Assembly (NCBI GenBank): GCA_038327685.1
Contig: JBBQLH010000005.1
Span: 4,322 to 68,321, forward strand
DNA length: 64,000 bases
Source of the DNA: DASQFQ01 sp038327685
GTDB lineage: Bacteria; Actinomycetota; Thermoleophilia; Solirubrobacterales; Solirubrobacteraceae
Direction: 5' to 3'
A program made the position numbers and the translations under genes. Positions 1 to 7,472 of the stretch are shown here, one piece after another. The stretch's first letter is position 1; each line of letters starts with the position of its first letter. Below the pieces are notes generated by a model, which saw only the letters and a list, made by a program, of their open reading frames with translations, had not been told where the DNA came from and ran no database searches.

Positions 1-591
1 CACGTCGCGCATGGTCCAGGCGGCGAGCAGCGCGAGCGCCGAGGAGTTCGCGCCGATCGTGCCCGCGTGGGAGTCGACCGCCAGCACGAGCGCCGAGCCC
101 GCGAGGCCGCCGACGAAGAACACGAGCAGCGGCGCCCATATCCCGTGGCGGCGCTCGAGCAGCCAGCCGAAGAGGAAGATCGTGCCGAGCGCGGCGAGCT
201 CGTAGCCGGTCGAGACGACGTAGAGGAAGAGCTGCGTGACGAGCGTCCAGTACTTCCCGTCGAGCGGGCTCAGGGCCACCAGGTCGGCGAGGTGGCTGAG
301 GTTCACGAGGCCCGAGCGGAACGCGAGCGACGCGAGCACCGAGACGAGGACGAGCGAGATCGTTGCGTAGGGCCGGCGGTCGGCGCGGACGCCGGGGATC
401 TCGCCGGGCTTCAGGCGGGTGAGCTTCGGCCGCTCGCGCCGGCGCGCGGCGCGCCGCGGCCCGCCCCCCTTCTCGAGCTTGGGTGCGCGCTTGCGCAGGC
501 GCGTTCCGCAGTAAGGGCACTCCGTGATGTACGGCGACACCTCGGAGTTGCACTTCTTGCAGACGACGAAGAGCTCGGGTCCGCTTGCCAC
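1..591 (-). CDS. Rhomboid-like membrane protein with N-terminal zinc ribbon (partial)
   Basis: The 3' part runs off the window; 197 residues are visible from a GTG start at 591. Residues 11-28 form a zinc ribbon (C11-x2-C14, C25-x2-C28). A basic linker follows, then a membrane segment near 76-91 and further hydrophobic segments. The region GANSSALALLAAW (from residue 180) sits where rhomboid proteases carry GxSG around the catalytic serine. Here the serine position reads N182, with S183 next to it, so proteolysis is doubtful unless S183 serves. Known family: rhomboids cleave membrane proteins within the bilayer. The C-terminal histidine lies outside the window, so this could equally be an inactive rhomboid relative. 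Confidence 0.7.
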   Translation of the reverse strand, partial: MASGPELFVVCKKCNSEVSPYITECPYCGTRLRKRAPKLEKGGGPRRAARRRERPKLTRLKPGEIPGVRADRRPYATISLVLVSVLASLAFRSGLVNLSHLADLVALSPLDGKYWTLVTQLFLYVVSTGYELAALGTIFLFGWLLERRHGIWAPLLVFFVGGLAGSALVLAVDSHAGTIGANSSALALLAAWTMRDV

Positions 592-636
592 GCCCTCGAT
601 TCTACGCGCCCGCAAAGGCCCGCCCGGGAGGTTCCC

Positions 637-1752
637 CTACTCGGGCGCGGTGGCGGCCGCGATCTCGCGCACGACCTCGTGAAGATCGTGATTGGCCTCG
701 AAGACGACCTGCTGGCGGGCGGCGCCGTTGCCGCCCTCGAGCAGGTCCACGATGCCCTCCATCTCGGCGGCCGAGCCGAGGTCCTGCGCGTGCTCTGCGA
801 GCCGGTCGCAGACGCGCCGCGCGAGCGCCTTCGCCGGCACGCGCTCGAAGCTCGGGAGGTCGACGAGCTCGCCGTCGAGACCGTGACGCGCCGCGATCCA
901 GCGGTTCTCGTCGAGCATCTCGTAGGGATAGTCGGCGAGTGACTCGCCGGCCTCGAAGTGCTCCGCGAGCTCCTTGACCATCGCCTGCGTCAGCGCCGCG
1001 AGCGCGAGCGTGTGCTCGACCCTCGTCTGCGCGTCCATCCCGCGGATCTCGACGGTCCCGAAGTTCGGGTGCGGCCGCACGTCGTACCAGAGGTAGGTGT
1101 AGTCCTCGATCACCTTCGAGTCGACCATGAAGCCGATGCGGCGCTCGAAGTCGGCCCAGTCCTCGTAGGCGGGCGGCATCCCGACGCGCGGGAACTGCCG
1201 GAAGATCGGCATGCGGGCGGACGCGAGCCCGGTCGCGTCGCCGCGCCAGAACGGCGAGTTGGCCGACAGCGCGAGCAGCAGGCCGGCGTGCACGCGCATC
1301 CCGTTGGCGACGTGGATCGCCTTGTCGGCGTCGTCGATCCCGACGTGGACGTGCAGGCCGAAGATGACCTCCTGGCGAGCGACGAAGCGCAGCATGTCGA
1401 TCAGGTCGCGGTAGCGCGGGCGGGCCGAGATCCGCTGCTCCTCCCACAGCGAGAACGGATGGGTCCCGGCGGAGCCGACCGTGAGGCCGCGGCGGGCGGC
1501 GACCTCGGCGACCTGCCGGCGGAGGCCGCGCAGCTCCGCGCCGGCCTCGCGCATGTCGCGGCAGGGCCGCGTCGCGATCTCGAGCACGGACTCGTGGAGC
1601 TCGGGCTTGATGTCCCCGGGCTCGTCGTCGCCGCCGCTGTCCTCCAGCAGCCCTTCGATCGCGTTGGCCAGCTCCCAGCTCTCCGGGTCGAGGATCATCA
1701 GCTCCTCCTCGATGCCCACGGTGAAGTTGGGGCCGGTGAAGTTCGGCTCCAC
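637..1752 (-). CDS. Glutamate-cysteine ligase-family protein (GCS2/YbdK carboxylate-amine ligase)
   Basis: 371 residues from a GTG at 1752. A longer frame to the ATG at 1809 is possible but would overlap the divergent neighbour's start. VGIEEELMILD near residues 12-22 is the hallmark N-terminal motif of the GCS2 fold. HVHVGIDD, NSPFWRG and VEIRGMDAQT are further family motifs lining the glutamate and ATP/metal site. YbdK-type members have weak glutamate-cysteine ligase activity, and many actinobacterial homologues have no assigned substrate. It diverges from the DUF2090 gene across 55 bases that must hold both promoters. A second, longer GCS2 member lies at 50450-51925. Confidence 0.85.
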   Translation of the reverse strand: MEPNFTGPNFTVGIEEELMILDPESWELANAIEGLLEDSGGDDEPGDIKPELHESVLEIATRPCRDMREAGAELRGLRRQVAEVAARRGLTVGSAGTHPFSLWEEQRISARPRYRDLIDMLRFVARQEVIFGLHVHVGIDDADKAIHVANGMRVHAGLLLALSANSPFWRGDATGLASARMPIFRQFPRVGMPPAYEDWADFERRIGFMVDSKVIEDYTYLWYDVRPHPNFGTVEIRGMDAQTRVEHTLALAALTQAMVKELAEHFEAGESLADYPYEMLDENRWIAARHGLDGELVDLPSFERVPAKALARRVCDRLAEHAQDLGSAAEMEGIVDLLEGGNGAARQQVVFEANHDLHEVVREIAAATAPE

Positions 1753-1807
1753 GGCGCGGGAGGGTAGCCTGTGGACCGCCTCTCCCAGTCCGACAAAGGC
1801 GGTCCCC

Positions 1808-2734
1808 ATGGCCCTCGGTTATCACGGAAAGCTCTACATCCTCGCGTTCGACCACCGGGGCTCGTTCCAGAAGAAGATGTTCGGGATCGAGGGCGATCCG
1901 ACGCCCGAGGAGACGGACACCATCTCCGACGCCAAGAAGCTGATCTACGAGGGCATGGAGATCGCGGTCGAGCGCGGCGTCGACGCCGAGGCGGCGGGCG
2001 TGCTGGTCGACGAGCAGTTCGGCTCGGACATCCCCAAGCTCGCCCGCGAGCACGGCCTCAAGCTGGCCCAGCCGGTCGAGAAGAGCGGCCAGGAGGAGTT
2101 CGACTTCCAGTACGACGAGGACTTCGGCAAGCACATCGAGGACAACGACCCGGACTTCTCCAAGGTCCTCGTGCGCCTCAACCCCGAGGGCGACGCGGAG
2201 ATGAACGAGCGCCAAGCCGGGCGCCTCAAGGAGCTGGCCGACTGGCTGCACGAGCACGACCGCCTGTTCCTGTTCGAGCTGCTCGTACCCGCGACCGACG
2301 AGCAGCTCGAGTCCGTCGACGGCGACACCGACCGCTACGACGCCGAGCTGCGGCCCGAGCTGATGCGGCGGGCGATCGAGCAGATCCAGGACTACGGCAT
2401 CGAGGTCGACATCTGGAAGATCGAGGGCGTCGACTCGCAGGAGGACGCCGAGATGCTGATCCGCCAGACGCGCTCCGGCGAGGGCCGCGAGAACGTCACC
2501 TCGGTCCTGCTCGGGCGCGGCGCCTCCGACGAGAAGGTCGACCACTGGCTGCAGCAGGCGGCGCCGGTGGAGGGCTTCATCGGCTTCGCGATCGGCCGCT
2601 CGATCTGGTGGGACGCGCTCAAGGGCTTCCTCGACGAGGGCCTCGAGCGCCGCGCCGCCGCCGAGCAGGTGGCCGACAACTACCTCCGCTTCATCAAGGT
2701 CTACGACGACGCGGAATCCTCAGCGCGCGTCTAG
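1808..2734 (+). CDS. DUF2090 domain protein, class I aldolase-like TIM barrel
   Basis: 308 residues, ATG start, divergent from the GCS2-family gene. ILAFDHRGSF at residues 11-20 and DIWKIEGVD around Lys204 are the conserved signatures of DUF2090. This domain is also found as the C-terminal aldolase half of bifunctional IolC-type proteins (5-dehydro-2-deoxyphosphogluconate aldolase). Lys204 is the plausible Schiff-base lysine. The kinase half is absent and no inositol-catabolism gene is nearby, so the substrate is unknown. GRSIWWDALKGF near the C-terminus resembles the phosphate-binding end of the barrel. Family assignment is firm; an aldolase role is inferred. Confidence 0.75.
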   Translation: MALGYHGKLYILAFDHRGSFQKKMFGIEGDPTPEETDTISDAKKLIYEGMEIAVERGVDAEAAGVLVDEQFGSDIPKLAREHGLKLAQPVEKSGQEEFDFQYDEDFGKHIEDNDPDFSKVLVRLNPEGDAEMNERQAGRLKELADWLHEHDRLFLFELLVPATDEQLESVDGDTDRYDAELRPELMRRAIEQIQDYGIEVDIWKIEGVDSQEDAEMLIRQTRSGEGRENVTSVLLGRGASDEKVDHWLQQAAPVEGFIGFAIGRSIWWDALKGFLDEGLERRAAAEQVADNYLRFIKVYDDAESSARV

Positions 2735-2795
2735 CTGCACCAAGACTGCAACAACTCGCCCGCGGCGCCGGGCGCCCGGCTAGCTTCGGGCGCCC

Positions 2796-3296
2796 ATGTC
2801 CCGCGCGCGTCTCGTCCTCGCTCTCGCCGCCGTCGTGGCACTGGCACTGGCCGGGCGCGAGGTGGCCGCGCCCGACGGCCCGCCCGGCGTCGGCCGGGTG
2901 GTGCGCGTGGTCGACGGCGACACGATCCAGGTCGAGCTCGACGGCCGGCGCGAGAAGGTGCGCTACATCGGCGTCGACACGCCGGAGTCGGTCAAGCCGG
3001 GCACGCCGGTCCAGTGCTTCGCGAAGCGCGCGAGCGCGTTCAACCACCACCTCGTGGCCGGCGAGCGCGTGCGGCTCGTGCCCGACGCCGAGGCCCGCGA
3101 CCGCTACGGGCGGCTGCTCGCTTACGTCTATCGCGCGTCCGACGGCCTGTTCGTCAACGCCGCGCTCGTGCGCCACGGCTACGCCCACACCATGACGATC
3201 CCGCCCAACGTCGCGCACGCCGGGGAGTTCCACCGGCTGGCGTCGGCCGCCCACCACGCAGGGCGTGGGCTGTGGTCGGCTTGTCGATCGTCATAA
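2796..3296 (+). CDS. Secreted thermonuclease-family (SNase-like) nuclease
   Basis: 166 residues. Residues 1-22 form a signal peptide or membrane anchor. The OB-fold nuclease domain follows, with VVDGDTIQVEL, VRYIGVDTPES and DRYGRLLAYVY. By comparison with staphylococcal nuclease, the arginine in VRYIG, the glutamate in DTPES and the arginine in DRYGR match catalytic R35, E43 and R87, so it should hydrolyse DNA or RNA in a Ca2+-dependent way. It acts outside the membrane or at the cell surface. It follows the DUF2090 gene by 61 bases on the same strand and precedes a small membrane protein gene by 16 bases. Confidence 0.88.
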   Translation: MSRARLVLALAAVVALALAGREVAAPDGPPGVGRVVRVVDGDTIQVELDGRREKVRYIGVDTPESVKPGTPVQCFAKRASAFNHHLVAGERVRLVPDAEARDRYGRLLAYVYRASDGLFVNAALVRHGYAHTMTIPPNVAHAGEFHRLASAAHHAGRGLWSACRSS

Positions 3297-3312
3297 CATC
3301 ACCGGCTTGTCC

Positions 3313-3552
3313 ATGCGCATGCGCCAGAGCCTGGCCGACATCGAAGCGGCCTTCGTCGAGGAGATCGAGTCCGATCGCGAACGCCGCGAACGCCTGCAGC
3401 GGCAGGCGATCCGCCGCACCCGCGTCCGGCACCGCGAGCGCGCGCACAAGCGCGGCTCGCTGCGCTTCTGGCTCGTCCTGCTCACGCTCATCTCGACCGC
3501 GGTCGTCGTGACGATCGCGATGTTCGAGACGCTGTATTACGTGATGGGCTAG
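3313..3552 (+). CDS. Small single-pass membrane protein, unknown
   Basis: 79 residues, starting MRMRQSLADIE. The ATG at 3313 is preferred over a longer frame that would overlap the nuclease. The N-terminal 45 residues are highly charged (Glu/Arg, predicted helix). One hydrophobic helix (WLVLLTLISTAVVVTIAMF) follows, then a short tail. No family is recognised. It lies 16 bases after the nuclease gene and is probably cotranscribed. Confidence 0.55.
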   Translation: MRMRQSLADIEAAFVEEIESDRERRERLQRQAIRRTRVRHRERAHKRGSLRFWLVLLTLISTAVVVTIAMFETLYYVMG

Positions 3553-3649
3553 CTACGTCGCCGAAGGCGAGTCCGACGGAGTCAGGCCTTCAAGCGGCGA
3601 AACCCGAGGAGCGGTCTGGACGCAGTCGACTCGCCTGACAGGCGAAACC
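3553..3649 (+). repeat. Palindromic interspersed repeat, copy A
   Basis: This 97-bp stretch carries the two ends of the element also found at 6119-6206 and 12473-12530. Its left end (3553-3574) matches ACGTCGCCGAAGGCGAGT and its right end (3623-3648) matches ACTCGCCTGACAGGCGAAAC. About 40 extra bases lie between them. Each end contains a small hairpin (TCGCC-GAA-GGCGA and TCGCCTG-A-CAGGCGA), and GGCGAGT/ACTCGCC can pair over distance. It starts at the stop of the small membrane protein gene and occupies the gap towards csrA. Confidence 0.7.
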
Positions 3650-3690
3650 CTTGATCGTGAGCCCTCGGCGAGGCGCCAACCGGCCGGGCC

Positions 3691-3930
3691 CTACTCAGTC
3701 GGTTTAGACGAGAGCCGTTTAAGAGCGTCATCCACCTCAGCCCGCGCGTTCGCGCCGGCGGCGACGTTCTCCTGCTGAATCTCCAGGTAGACCTCTTTGC
3801 GGAACACCGGGATGTCCCGCGGGGCCTGGATGCCGATCCGGACCTTCTCGCCCATGATCGATAGAACCGAGACCTCGATGTCGTCGCCGATCATGATCGA
3901 CTGATTTGACTTGCGGGTCAGTACGAGTAT
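3691..3930 (-). CDS. csrA: Carbon storage regulator CsrA, apparent ATA start
   Basis: The core LVLTRKSNQSIMIGDD through VRIGIQAPRDIPVFRKEV is classical CsrA, an RNA-binding homodimer that represses translation by binding GGA motifs near ribosome sites. Family members begin MLVLTRK; here the methionine position is an ATA codon (3930-3928). GGGAGA lies about 7 bases upstream, an ideal Shine-Dalgarno, while the in-frame ATG at 3996 lacks one and would add 22 non-conserved residues. I therefore place the start at 3930 (79 aa), with 3996 as the alternative (101 aa). No fliW or flagellar gene is nearby. The GGA in its own ribosome site would suit autoregulation. Confidence 0.85.
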   Translation of the reverse strand: MLVLTRKSNQSIMIGDDIEVSVLSIMGEKVRIGIQAPRDIPVFRKEVYLEIQQENVAAGANARAEVDDALKRLSSKPTE

Positions 3931-4098
3931 TGCGCCGTCTCCCTGCCGAGTCGAGCGTTGTTCCGACCGTACCCCACGGGTTCTCTCCTCACCCATTTAA
4001 TTCTGCTGACCGGACGAGGTTAGTCGTATTCCCCCGGCTTTGAAATGGGGCGGCCACCCGAGTGGCGTCCGGGGCCGTGCGCTAGGGTCCCGCCCGCC

Positions 4099-4671
4099 AT
4101 GAGTCGCCGATCGCTGCGCCCTCAGCTCAACCAGATCCGTGGATGGGTCAGGCAGGGCCGCACAGACGCCTGGATCGCCCACCAGCTCGAGGTCACGGTC
4201 CAGCAGATCCAGTCCTTCAAGCGCGAGAACGAGCTCGAAGCGGACGGGGACGCCACCGAGGCGTTCGAGGAGGTCGACCTCCGCGCGGAGGACGACGCCG
4301 CCATCGCCGCCGAGCTCGAGGCCGAGGAGGCGCGCCGCGCCGAGGAGGAGGCGAAGCTGGCCGAGGAGGCCGCCAAGCGCGCCGCCGACGAGGACGCAGA
4401 GCGGGCCGACGAGGACGGCGAGAAGAAGAAGCCCGCCCCCCGCAAGCGCGCCCGCCGCGGCGGCCGCACCCGCCGCCGCGAGGATGCGCTGGGCCCGTTC
4501 GAGGGAACCTTCGACCACGGGGAGGAGGGCTACGGCCTGTGGCTCGACCCCGCCGTCGAGGACAATCCGACCTACGCGGAGCATTGGGCTGGCCACCGGC
4601 CCGTCGAGGTCGCGATCGAGGAGGACCAGATCGTCATCCGTCGCGCCAGTGGCGGTGACGACGACGACTGA
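4099..4671 (+). CDS. Conserved charged protein with helix-turn-helix-like N-terminus, unknown
   Basis: 190 residues. Residues 1-45 (LNQIRGWVRQGRTDAWIAHQ onward) look like a small helical DNA-binding module. Residues about 50-105 are a Glu/Ala-rich helix, probably coiled coil. A Lys/Arg-rich patch follows near 110-130, then a C-terminal domain with FEGTFDHGEEGYGLWLDP and IVIRRA. I know of no assigned function. The architecture could suit a nucleoid- or RNA-associated protein, but that is inference. The 3' end overlaps the next gene by 17 bases, suggesting translational coupling. Confidence 0.6.
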   Translation: MSRRSLRPQLNQIRGWVRQGRTDAWIAHQLEVTVQQIQSFKRENELEADGDATEAFEEVDLRAEDDAAIAAELEAEEARRAEEEAKLAEEAAKRAADEDAERADEDGEKKKPAPRKRARRGGRTRRREDALGPFEGTFDHGEEGYGLWLDPAVEDNPTYAEHWAGHRPVEVAIEEDQIVIRRASGGDDDD

Positions 4672-5428
4672 GCTGGCGCGCCTGCGGGCGCACCGGCGGG
4701 CGCTGTTCGAGCGCCAAACCACGCGTGCGGAGCCGTTCGCGCACGGCACCGCCTTCTTCACCCCCGCGCATCCCACCAAGTGGGATCTCAACCTGCTCGT
4801 CGTCGAGGACGCGTCCGAGACCTCGGCCGCGGCGCTGTTGGCCGAGGCCGAGCGGCTGCAGGCGCCCGCCGGGCTGCGCCATCGCAAGGTCGAGGTCCAC
4901 TCCGGCGGAGACGCGCTCGTGGAGGGCTTCACGGCGGCGGGCTGGACCGCCGAGCGGGTCGTCGTCATGCTGCTCCACCCGGATGCCGACCAGCGCGGCG
5001 ACGCGCCCGCGGTGGTGCGCGAGGTCGAGTTCGCGGCCGTGCGGGACCTGATGGAGCAGTGGTACAGCGAGGCCATGAGCGTCGCCGAGGCCCGCGACCT
5101 CGGCGCCGCCGACGCCGACACCGCGCGCACGAGCGGCGGGCGCTACTTCCTGTCCGAGCGCGACGCCAAGCCGGCGGCAAGTTGCATGCTGCTCGCGAGC
5201 GACCACGCGGTCGGCCAGGTCGAGGAGGTCTACACCGCCCAGCAGCACCGCGGCGCGGGCCTGGCGAGCGCGGTCATCCGAGCCGCGATCGCCGCCGCCC
5301 GGGAGCGCGGCGACGACCTGATCATGATCATGGCCGACGCCGACGACTGGCCACAGCGGCTCTACGAGCGGCTCGGGTTCGAGACGGTCGACGTGTACCG
5401 CAGCTTCACTCGGAAGCCGCCCGCGTAA
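4655..5428 (+). CDS. GNAT-family N-acetyltransferase
   Basis: 257 residues from a GTG at 4655, overlapping the previous gene by 17 bases. The C-terminal half holds the GNAT acetyl-CoA site: VEEVYTAQQHRGAGLASAVI contains the motif A signature (Q/R-x-x-G-x-G/A), and LYERLGFETVDVYRSFTR is motif B. The N-terminal half (about 120 residues) looks like a degenerate second GNAT fold. It transfers an acetyl group from acetyl-CoA to an unknown amine. Substrate cannot be inferred from the neighbours. Confidence 0.8.
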   Translation: MTTTTELARLRAHRRALFERQTTRAEPFAHGTAFFTPAHPTKWDLNLLVVEDASETSAAALLAEAERLQAPAGLRHRKVEVHSGGDALVEGFTAAGWTAERVVVMLLHPDADQRGDAPAVVREVEFAAVRDLMEQWYSEAMSVAEARDLGAADADTARTSGGRYFLSERDAKPAASCMLLASDHAVGQVEEVYTAQQHRGAGLASAVIRAAIAAARERGDDLIMIMADADDWPQRLYERLGFETVDVYRSFTRKPPA

Positions 5429-5438
5429 TACCCTGGGC

Positions 5439-5756
5439 GTGGTGCCGTTCGACACCGCCGCAGACCAATGGGCCGCCGGTCTGCGCCTCCTCGAGGATGC
5501 GCCCGCGGACCAGCGCAGCGTGCTCGAGAACGTGACGCGGCGCATCGAGGCGGAGCTCCGCCGCCGCCTCGGCGGGCCGTTCACCTCCGAGGAGCTCGTC
5601 GAGCTCTACGACGAGGGGACCGACTGGTGCTCTGACGTGGCCTACGCCGCCGCTCCAGACCACCCATATGCCTGGGATGTCCGCATCGTCGCCGACGCGG
5701 CCTTCGGGCGGTACCTGCGCGAGGCCGTCGACTACGCCGGCGGGCGCCGCTTCTAG
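5439..5756 (+). CDS. Small conserved protein, unknown
   Basis: 105 residues from tandem GTG codons (GTG GTG CCG), 10 bases after the acetyltransferase stop, so likely the same operon. It is mostly helical and acidic, with a central LGGPFTSEELVELYDEG and a C-terminal YAWDVRIVADAAFGRYLRE. No signal peptide or membrane segment. Proteins of this shape recur next to ftsB in related actinobacteria as far as I recall, but no function is known to me. Its last four bases overlap the convergent ftsB. Confidence 0.55.
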   Translation: MVPFDTAADQWAAGLRLLEDAPADQRSVLENVTRRIEAELRRRLGGPFTSEELVELYDEGTDWCSDVAYAAAPDHPYAWDVRIVADAAFGRYLREAVDYAGGRRF

Positions 5757-6055
5757 CGAGAGGGCGCGGGCAGGCCCTCGATGATGTAGGCGCGTTCGCC
5801 GGCCTTCACCATGCCGAGCCGGCGCGCCTCGCGCTCCAGCGCCGAGGCGCGTTGGAGCTCGTCACGGTGCGCTCGCAGACGATCGTTCTCGACCCGCAGC
5901 GTCGCGACCTCCTCGCGCTTCTGGCGCGCCTCTGACCACGTCGAGACCCAGGTGTGCGTGGGGCCGATGTAGAGGTAGATCACGAGCCCGAGGACGAACA
6001 GCAGCGCCCACCGGCCCAACCGGTCCCAGCGGATGCGGGTGTGCGCAGTGGCCAT
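5753..6055 (-). CDS. ftsB: Septum formation initiator FtsB/DivIC
   Basis: 100 residues from the ATG at 6055; an upstream TTG at 6100 would add 15 residues. A short cytoplasmic N-terminus is followed by one membrane helix (ALLFVLGLVIYLYIG), then a coiled coil (EEVATLRVENDRLRAHRDEL) and the conserved juxta-coil segment REARRLGMVKAGE typical of FtsB/DivIC. The protein acts in the FtsQ-FtsL-FtsB complex that signals septal peptidoglycan synthesis. It lies downstream of eno, the common actinobacterial order, although a repeat element separates the two. Confidence 0.85.
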   Translation of the reverse strand: MATAHTRIRWDRLGRWALLFVLGLVIYLYIGPTHTWVSTWSEARQKREEVATLRVENDRLRAHRDELQRASALEREARRLGMVKAGERAYIIEGLPAPSR

Positions 6056-6118
6056 CTGTTGCGCCTTCGTTCGACGCTTCGTGACCCCTTCCTTGTGCAA
6101 CGGGCCGCCCGGATGAGG

Positions 6119-6206
6119 GTTTCGCCTGCCAGGCGAGTTGACTTCGTCTAGACGTCGACTCCGCGCTTATTGCGCGCCCAACTCGCCGTCGGCGACGTTA
6201 CGTTCG
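6119..6206 (-). repeat. Palindromic interspersed repeat, copy B
   Basis: On the minus strand this reads ACGTCGCCGACGGCGAGTT, then about 30 unrelated bases, then GACGAAGTCAACTCGCCTGG ending CAGGCGAAAC. The outer parts match copy C inside mfd nearly base for base; the middle 30 bases are extra. Its start overlaps the last codons and the TAA stop of eno (6198-6200), and it fills most of the eno-ftsB gap. The hairpins TCGCCTG-G-CAGGCGA and GGCGAGTT/AACTCGCC could affect mRNA ends between the two genes. Confidence 0.75.
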
Positions 6207-7472
6207 GAACACAGACCGCCCGGGGTATTCCGCGTCCGCTCCCAGCGCCTCCTCGATGCGCAGCAGCTGGTTGTACTTCGCCACGCGGTCCGAGCGCGAG
6301 GGCGCGCCGGTCTTGATCTGACCGCAGCCGGTTGCGACGGCGAGGTCGGCGATCGTCGTGTCCTCGGTCTCGCCGGAGCGGTGCGACATGACCGCGGTGT
6401 AGCCGGCCTCGCGGGCCATCGTGATCGCCTCGAGCGTCTCCGACAGCGTCCCGATCTGGTTGACCTTGACGAGGATCGAGTTGGCGACGCCGAGCTCGAT
6501 CCCGCGCCCGAGGCGCTCCGTGTTCGTGACGAAGATGTCGTCTCCGACCAGCTGGACCCGGTCGCCGAGCAGCTGCGTGAGGCCCTTCCAGCCGTCCCAG
6601 TCCTCCTCGTCCATGCCGTCCTCGAGCGAGAGGATCGGGTAGCGCGAGCAGAGGTCGCCCCAGTAGCCCGCCATCTCGTCGGGGGAGAGCTCGCGGCCCT
6701 CGTGCTCGAGCTTGTAGCGGCCCTCGTCGTAGATCTCGCTGGTGGCCGGGTCGAGTGCGATCGCGAGGTCCTCGCCAGGCGTGTAGCCGGCGGCCTCGAT
6801 GCCCTTCATCAGTGCGTCGAGCGCCGCCTCGTTGGACGCCAGGTTGGGTGCGAAGCCGCCCTCGTCGCCGACGCCGCCGCCCATGCCCTGGTCGTGCAGC
6901 CAGGCCTTGAGGTGGTGGAAGACCTCGGAGCCCATCCGCAGCGCCTCCGCGAAGCTCGGGGCGCCGACCGGGACGATCATGAACTCCTGGAAGTCGACGG
7001 AGTTGTCGGCGTGGGAGCCGCCGTTGAGCACGTTCATCATCGGCACCGGGAGGATGCGGGCCGCCTCGCCGCCGAGGTAGCGCCAGAGTGGCTGGCGTTC
7101 CTCGGCCGCCGCCGCGCGGGCCGCACCGAGCGAGACGCCGAGGATCGCGTTGGCGCCGAGACGCGACTTGTTCGGCGTCCCGTCGAGGTCGATCAGCGTG
7201 CGGTCGAGCCCCTTCTGGTCGAGCACGTCGAAGCCCGCGACCGCCGCGGCGATCTCGCCGTTGACGTTGGCGACCGCCTTGCCGACGCCCTTCCCCATCC
7301 ACTTGTCGCCGCCGTCGCGTAGCTCCGTGGCCTCGAACTCGCCGGTCGAGGCGCCCGAGGGGATGGCGGCGCGGCCCTGGGCGCCCGAGCGCAGGACGAC
7401 GTCGACCTCGACCGTAGGGTTGCCGCGGGAGTCGAGGATCTGGCGGGCGTGGACGGTCTCGATCTGGCTCAC
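6198..7472 (-). CDS. eno: Enolase
   Basis: 424 residues, the usual enolase length. It interconverts 2-phosphoglycerate and phosphoenolpyruvate in glycolysis. Seen: the N-terminal ARQILDSRGNPTVEVDV, the loop SGASTGEFEATELRDG, the general-acid region around VGDEGGFAPNL, the Mg2+ ligands in ALDPATSEIYDEG, LEDGMDEEDWDGW and VGDDIFVTNT, and the catalytic lysine region LVKVNQIGTLSET followed by SHRSGETEDT. The GTG start overlaps the mazG stop (GTGA), so translation is probably coupled. Copy B of the palindromic repeat overlaps its 3' end. Confidence 0.98.
   Translation of the reverse strand: MSQIETVHARQILDSRGNPTVEVDVVLRSGAQGRAAIPSGASTGEFEATELRDGGDKWMGKGVGKAVANVNGEIAAAVAGFDVLDQKGLDRTLIDLDGTPNKSRLGANAILGVSLGAARAAAAEERQPLWRYLGGEAARILPVPMMNVLNGGSHADNSVDFQEFMIVPVGAPSFAEALRMGSEVFHHLKAWLHDQGMGGGVGDEGGFAPNLASNEAALDALMKGIEAAGYTPGEDLAIALDPATSEIYDEGRYKLEHEGRELSPDEMAGYWGDLCSRYPILSLEDGMDEEDWDGWKGLTQLLGDRVQLVGDDIFVTNTERLGRGIELGVANSILVKVNQIGTLSETLEAITMAREAGYTAVMSHRSGETEDTTIADLAVATGCGQIKTGAPSRSDRVAKYNQLLRIEEALGADAEYPGRSVFRT

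Noticed and set aside
1808..1809. GCS2-family start at the ATG at 1809
   Set aside because: It would place two divergent starts one base apart with no room for promoters, and the extra 19 residues are not family-like.
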